Made by a program: the position numbers and the translations under genes. Source: Oscillospiraceae bacterium (GTDB lineage: Bacteria > Bacillota > Clostridia > WRCU01). From it: a DNA stretch of 10,466 nucleotides. Positions 6,489 through 10,466 of the stretch are shown piece by piece (position 1 is the stretch's first letter; every line of letters starts with the position of its first letter). A model generated the notes under the pieces. That model was not told where the DNA came from. It saw only the letters and a program-made list of their open reading frames with translations, and did no database searches. The DNA lies in contig WRCU01000028.1 in NCBI GenBank assembly GCA_009783805.1, forward strand, positions 1 to 10,466. The letters run 5' to 3'.

Positions 6489-9400
6489 TTAGCCCTTCCC
6501 GGTGCGGCGCCTAGGACGAAGCGGCCCCACCGGCATCAGCGTGATACCCAGGCCCGCGACGGAGCAGCCGAACAGCAGCGCGAGGCATATGGGGAACGCC
6601 CCCACGCCGGTGAAAGGCAGCCCATCCGCCCCATCCATGATCCTCTCGAACACCCAGACGCCGCTTTCCTCGTCCCAGCGCCATAGGCCGAACGGGATGC
6701 CGTACTCGTCTAGCTCCATGTAGACGCCCCCCTCATCCGTCGGGACCAGCACGTTCCCGACGATTTCGGTAACCGGCGGGTCCGCGGTCTGCCAGCCGCC
6801 CGGGAAGAAGTCGTCGTCACCGACGCCGCCGTAGGGGACGTCGGATTCGCCCTCGCCCACATCCCCATCCTGGCCGCCGCCGCCTTTTTCGGCCGCGTCG
6901 CCGTCGCCGGTGCCCTCTTCTTCGCCTAAAGGCCCGCCATCGTTATCCTTATCGTCGCCTCCCTGACCGTCGCCGCCGGCTAGGCCCCCTCCGCCGTCCT
7001 GGCCGCCCCCGCCGTTCGGGTCCGTCTGGCCGCCGGGCGGGCCGACGATGGGCGTTTCGGGCAGGTATATGGAAGTCAGGCCCTCCCACTCATCGCCCAG
7101 GCCGCCTATCGCCATCTCGATGACTATGACGTCGCCCACGACGGCGCCCGCGGATCCTTGCGTCACCTGATAGCCGGCCGGCGCCTCGATGGTCACCTTA
7201 TACTCGCCGGGCAGCAACGCGCCGAAGTGGTATGCGCCTCCCGCGTCGGTCGTGGACGACAGCCACGGCTCATAGGCACCAGACTCGCCTTTCTTGTGGA
7301 GCTCCACCGCCAAGCCGGCGACTACGCCGCCGTCCCCACTTAGGCCCTGGACTACGCCGGACACTTCGGACGGCTCGCAATAGCCGCTGTTCGCGTTATC
7401 CACCCCATCCTCGCCCACGATGAGCGTCCATACCCCGGTACGCGGGTCGAACGAGCTGACCGCGGGGCCCGGCGCGTCCGGCCCGCCGTATCCCGTATAG
7501 AATGACTTGGCGGTGGGGGGGTCCGCCAGCTCCACGGCATACGTCCCGAGCGGCACCTTCGCGAACGAGTACGCGCCGTACCCGTCGGTCAGCGCCTCCG
7601 CGACGGTGCCCCCATCCGCCCCGATGAGGCGAACCAAGGCGCCTGCGATCGGCCCTTCGGACTCGCCGGGCATCCCGTCCGCGTCGCCGTCCATCCACAG
7701 CATGCCGGAGACTCCCACATAGAGCATGGTGCCGATTTCCAAATGCGCGGCCCTGACTTCATAGCTCAAGGCAACGCCGTACGCGTCGGCGTCGGCGTCG
7801 TATGAGGGGTCCTTCGACGTTATGAGGTAACCCGCGGGGAGGCCCGTCACGACCAAGGTATACGCGCCCGGCCCGTCGACCTCGACCGCGAACCTGCCGT
7901 CATCGCCTACCGCAGAAGCGTAAGGCCCGTGCCCGCCGGCGTCGGCCGTGACCGTCACCCAGATGGAGTCCCCGTCCGTGAAGTGCGGCTCTTCGGCGCC
8001 AGCCGCGCCGTCATAGTTGAGGTCCTTCCATACATAGCCCGTGATGAGGTAAGCCGCCTTATAACCTACCTCCAGGTCGTCGCGGGCCTTGCCCGGCCCC
8101 AAGGTGACCGTATATGAGATCGTATTCGCGTCGAACCCCGTACCGTCCGTCGAGACCGTATGGTCCGCCATCGGCTCGAACGTAACCTTGTACGTGCCCG
8201 GCGGGAGCCTAAGGCCCAGCGCGGACCCCGAGTCGAACAGCCCGGTGAGCCCGTCCGTCACGAACCACGCATAGGCCGAAGGCTGCGGCGCCAGCCTCTC
8301 GACCGTCACCTTGACCGAGCAAGGCGCGTCCGCATGGGGCTCATAAGACCCGCTGGAGTCCTTGTCTATGAACGTGAGGCCCGACAGGCTGACCGGCAGG
8401 ACGAGGCCCATCTCCCTATGCAGCGTGAGCAAGGTGTCCGCCGCGCCGAATCCGTAGTCCAATGCCCTGTCCTCGGCCGTTTGGGGCGCCGAAGGGTTCG
8501 TGCATATATAGGCTTCCATTCCCAGGACGGCCACGCGGTATTGGCCGGGCGGAAGCCCGGTGAAGCCGAACTCCCCGCTAGGGCCCGTCAGAACCGGCGC
8601 CGGGTATGCCGGCGCGCCGACATAGCCCGTCCCGTCATAGACGAGCAGCCTTACCTGGATGCCTCCCATGGCGTCCTCACCCGCGCCCCAGACGCCGTCG
8701 GCTTCGTCGTCGGCCCATATGGCCCCCGTTATCGCCCTCTCCGGCGTGAACCCGAAGTCCAGGCCGCCTTTGACGTCGCCGGACAGGATCGTCATCGACC
8801 ACGTGCGCGTCGACGGGTCGAACCCATCGCCGGCGTTCGTCACCAAGTGGCCGGGCACCGCCTCGAAGGTGACTACGTAGTCCCCGGGAATCAGCAGGTC
8901 GAATCCGTACCTGCCATCCGTCGCCGTCGGTTCGGCTGTCCTAACCTGGACGCCGTTGCGGTATACGGTCACGTAATGCCCGTGTATCGGCGTCTCGCCG
9001 ACGCCTCCTGCCGCGTATAGCCCGTCCCCGTCCAGCTCCAGCCAAACGAGCCCAGACACGGACGCGTACCGGGCCATGCCGAAGTCGGCGACGTGCGTCT
9101 CGCCTAGGCCGGCGACCGACATGACGGCCACGCCGTCCGTCCCGTACGTGAACGCCCAGTTTGACGCAGGCGTCGGCGGGGTCACCGAGACCCTGTATAG
9201 CCCAGGCTCCGTCACGGCGTATGAGTACGCCCCGCCGGAGTCCGTCTCGAGCGTCGCGACCTGGACGTATCCGCCGCCCTTGCCGTCGTCATGGAAGACG
9301 ACTACCGCGTGCCCGCCCATGAGCGGCTCCCCGCTTTGGTACGCGCCGTCGCCGTCCGTGTCCTCCCATACCTTGCCCTTAAGCATGGTGGCGCCGGCCA

Positions 9401-10466
9401 GCGCGAAGTCTAGGCCGCCTTGGTCGTGGCCGACGTGGCTCTCGACGGACCATGAGCGCGAGGCGGTGTTGAGGCTCACGGTCGCCGGCGGGCCCACGGC
9501 CCCGGCGAACGCGTTGCTCAGGTGCCGGTCCGCAAGCCTGTCGTCCGCCAGCGTCACCGTATAGGCCCCTAATAAAAGGCCCACGAACGAGTAGGTCCCG
9601 TCCGGGCCGGTAAGCGTGGAGGACGAGTACTTGTATGGACCCGTAATGGCCACGACCGCCCCGGCTACGGGCGCGTCGCCGGCGTCGTAGGAGCCGTTGG
9701 CCGGTATCTCCGTATCCTCCCAAACCCGCCCGCTTAGGCTGATGAGCTGCGTCACGCCGAAGTTGAGGTCCGTCGCGGGCTCCACGCCCGAGAGCATGAC
9801 CGCATGGGTCGGCGCGTTGGACATGACGTCCTCGCCGGGATAGGTGACGTGCCAGTTAGCCGGCAGCGTGAGGACAACCGCGTACTCGCCGAGGTACAGG
9901 TCCCCGAACTCGTACGCCCCGTTCGGGCCGGTCGTCGCGTCGCTTAAATACGTGCCCGAGCCCGACCCTTCGTCCCAATCCGTGTACAGCGTGACCGTAA
10001 GTCCGTCATAGAACGCCTCAGACGGGCCCTTCACCCAGTTATTGTCATGGTCCTTCCATACATAGCCCGATATGGCGCTCATCTTGACCAACCCGGTCTC
10101 CACGTATATGGACTCGGCGTCCGACCTCACCGTAATGACCCAAGCGCCCGCGGACCGGCTGAAGACCGCGCTTGCCGATCCCTCGCTGACCGTCGCCCCG
10201 TCGGGCGTCGCTATCTGCCACCCTGCGGGTATGCCCGTGAACGATAGCGTGTACGTCCCAGGCGCCAGGCCTGTGAACCCGAACGCGCCGTCGCCTGCCG
10301 ACGAGGCCGGCGTGAAGCCGGGCGCTCCGCCCGTATTCAACGTGAGATGGGCGGTGACCCCATCCAAGAGTGACTCCCCTTCGTCCATAGAGCCGCTGAG
10401 GTCCAGGTCCTCGAAGACCACGCCCTTCACAGTGACCAACCGGGTGAGCCCGAAGTCATTGCCGGC
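6489..10466 (-). CDS. Giant LPXTG cell-wall-anchored surface protein with SdrD-B/Cna-B-like repeats (N-terminus outside window)
   Basis: The frame is open to the right edge, so 1325 C-terminal residues are visible and the signal peptide and any ligand-binding N-terminal domain lie outside; a TTG at 10439 is an internal codon, not the start. The residues read before it (NDFGLTR) already match the end of a preceding repeat. Numbering from that TTG, the order is: ten beta-sandwich repeats of about 98-119 residues (1-1120); a Gly/Asp-rich linker (about 1133-1214); a pre-anchor module with IPFGLWRWDEESGVWVFE (1248-1265); LPFTG (1274-1278); a hydrophobic helix (about 1280-1302); and a basic tail ending PRRRTGKG. 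Repeats open with a G-x-V-W-x-D motif followed by acidic DxDxDG-type loops, contain a GxYxV strand motif, and often close with DFG-like residues, as in the SdrD-B and Cna-B families of rod-like stalks in Gram-positive adhesins. The role is therefore probably a sortase-anchored stalk or adhesin; the ligand is unknown. Confidence 0.9.
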   Translation of the reverse strand, partial: AGNDFGLTRLVTVKGVVFEDLDLSGSMDEGESLLDGVTAHLTLNTGGAPGFTPASSAGDGAFGFTGLAPGTYTLSFTGIPAGWQIATPDGATVSEGSASAVFSRSAGAWVITVRSDAESIYVETGLVKMSAISGYVWKDHDNNWVKGPSEAFYDGLTVTLYTDWDEGSGSGTYLSDATTGPNGAYEFGDLYLGEYAVVLTLPANWHVTYPGEDVMSNAPTHAVMLSGVEPATDLNFGVTQLISLSGRVWEDTEIPANGSYDAGDAPVAGAVVAITGPYKYSSSTLTGPDGTYSFVGLLLGAYTVTLADDRLADRHLSNAFAGAVGPPATVSLNTASRSWSVESHVGHDQGGLDFALAGATMLKGKVWEDTDGDGAYQSGEPLMGGHAVVVFHDDGKGGGYVQVATLETDSGGAYSYAVTEPGLYRVSVTPPTPASNWAFTYGTDGVAVMSVAGLGETHVADFGMARYASVSGLVWLELDGDGLYAAGGVGETPIHGHYVTVYRNGVQVRTAEPTATDGRYGFDLLIPGDYVVTFEAVPGHLVTNAGDGFDPSTRTWSMTILSGDVKGGLDFGFTPERAITGAIWADDEADGVWGAGEDAMGGIQVRLLVYDGTGYVGAPAYPAPVLTGPSGEFGFTGLPPGQYRVAVLGMEAYICTNPSAPQTAEDRALDYGFGAADTLLTLHREMGLVLPVSLSGLTFIDKDSSGSYEPHADAPCSVKVTVERLAPQPSAYAWFVTDGLTGLFDSGSALGLRLPPGTYKVTFEPMADHTVSTDGTGFDANTISYTVTLGPGKARDDLEVGYKAAYLITGYVWKDLNYDGAAGAEEPHFTDGDSIWVTVTADAGGHGPYASAVGDDGRFAVEVDGPGAYTLVVTGLPAGYLITSKDPSYDADADAYGVALSYEVRAAHLEIGTMLYVGVSGMLWMDGDADGMPGESEGPIAGALVRLIGADGGTVAEALTDGYGAYSFAKVPLGTYAVELADPPTAKSFYTGYGGPDAPGPAVSSFDPRTGVWTLIVGEDGVDNANSGYCEPSEVSGVVQGLSGDGGVVAGLAVELHKKGESGAYEPWLSSTTDAGGAYHFGALLPGEYKVTIEAPAGYQVTQGSAGAVVGDVIVIEMAIGGLGDEWEGLTSIYLPETPIVGPPGGQTDPNGGGGQDGGGGLAGGDGQGGDDKDNDGGPLGEEEGTGDGDAAEKGGGGQDGDVGEGESDVPYGGVGDDDFFPGGWQTADPPVTEIVGNVLVPTDEGGVYMELDEYGIPFGLWRWDEESGVWVFERIMDGADGLPFTGVGAFPICLALLFGCSVAGLGITLMPVGPLRPRRRTGKG
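6492..6620 (-). other. Sortase sorting signal: LPFTG, membrane helix, basic tail
   Basis: LPFTG is encoded at 6620-6606, followed by a roughly 22-residue hydrophobic stretch (from AFPICLALLFG to GLGITLM) and an Arg/Lys-rich tail PLRPRRRTGKG directly before the stop. This is the classic tripartite signal: a class A-type sortase would cleave between Thr and Gly and link Thr to the peptidoglycan precursor. No sortase gene is visible in the window. Confidence 0.92.
6798..7043 (-). other. Gly/Asp-rich low-complexity linker of the surface protein
   Basis: About 82 residues dominated by Gly, Asp and Glu (GGGGQDGGGG, GGDGQGGDDKDNDGG, EKGGGGQDGDVGEGESD). Its position between the last folded repeat and the anchor fits a flexible, highly acidic wall-spanning segment, playing the part that Pro-rich or Ser-Asp repeats play in other anchored proteins. 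Confidence 0.75.
7080..10439 (-). repeat. Ten diverged SdrD-B/Cna-B-like domain repeats
   Basis: Approximate domain limits on the - strand, N- to C-terminal: R1 10439-10083, R2 10082-9747, R3 9746-9393, R4 9392-9069, R5 9068-8739, R6 8738-8394, R7 8393-8052, R8 8051-7719, R9 7718-7374, R10 7373-7080. Openings are, for example, SGYVWKDHDNN (R2), KGKVWEDTDGDG (R4), SGLVWLELDGDG (R5), TGYVWKDLNYDG (R8) and SGMLWMDGDADG (R9). A mid-domain motif of the type GxYxF...PGxYxV recurs, as in GAYHFGALLPGEYKV in R10. The units are diverged in sequence, which argues for an old array rather than recent tandem duplication. Boundaries are read by eye and may be off by several residues. Confidence 0.8.

Noticed and set aside
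8160..9020. 286-residue open frame on the + strand
   Set aside because: Antisense to the repeat domains of the surface protein; very Arg-rich, no signature, and no ribosome binding site that I could see.
7080..10439. Regularly spaced repeats as a CRISPR array or DNA-level tandem repeat
   Set aside because: The periodicity is at the protein-domain level (about 110 residues) and the nucleotide sequences of the units are diverged; there are no short identical repeats with unique spacers.

Overview
The window is GC-rich bacterial DNA, probably from an anaerobic, Gram-positive-type organism (a Bacillota/Clostridia-like lineage is my best guess). Three things point there: a glycyl radical enzyme, whose radical is destroyed by oxygen; a large surface protein ending in an LPFTG sortase signal; and a conserved pre-anchor module of a kind I associate with Bacillota surface proteins. 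Despite the high GC content, Arg AGG and Ile ATA codons are strongly preferred in the genes I inspected, so the genes look like they belong to one genome with an unusual codon habit.

Left part, + strand (about 1-4082): a compact catabolic operon. It begins with the C-terminal 218 residues of L-fucose isomerase (fucI; the N-terminus lies outside the window), followed 49 bp later by a class II (zinc, FBA/GatY-type) aldolase, and 27 bp later by an 810-residue glycyl radical enzyme of the pyruvate formate-lyase/diol dehydratase superfamily. The expected logic is isomerisation of L-fucose (or D-arabinose) to the ketose, cleavage of its phosphate to DHAP plus an aldehyde, and anaerobic processing of a downstream C2/C3 product by the radical enzyme. 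No ketose kinase, reductase or radical-SAM activase is visible here. The radical enzyme keeps the glycyl loop and a catalytic Cys but has Cys-Ser-Gln where known radical eliminases carry Cys-x-Glu, so its substrate is open. It is the most interesting item in the window.

Middle (4083-5189): secG on the - strand converges on the end of the radical enzyme gene. A roughly 100-bp divergent intergenic region with TATAAT boxes on both strands separates secG from a + strand lipoprotein gene of unknown function, which has an 18-bp tandem repeat encoding a Gly/Asp linker just after the lipidated Cys.

Right part, - strand (5190-10466): an OFA-family major facilitator transporter lies downstream of a very large cell-wall-anchored protein that runs off the right edge. 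The visible 1325 residues of this protein contain ten diverged SdrD-B/Cna-B-like beta-sandwich domains with Ca-binding-type acidic loops, a Gly/Asp-rich flexible linker, the pre-anchor module, and LPFTG-membrane segment-basic tail. No tRNA, rRNA, CRISPR array, transposase or phage gene was recognised.
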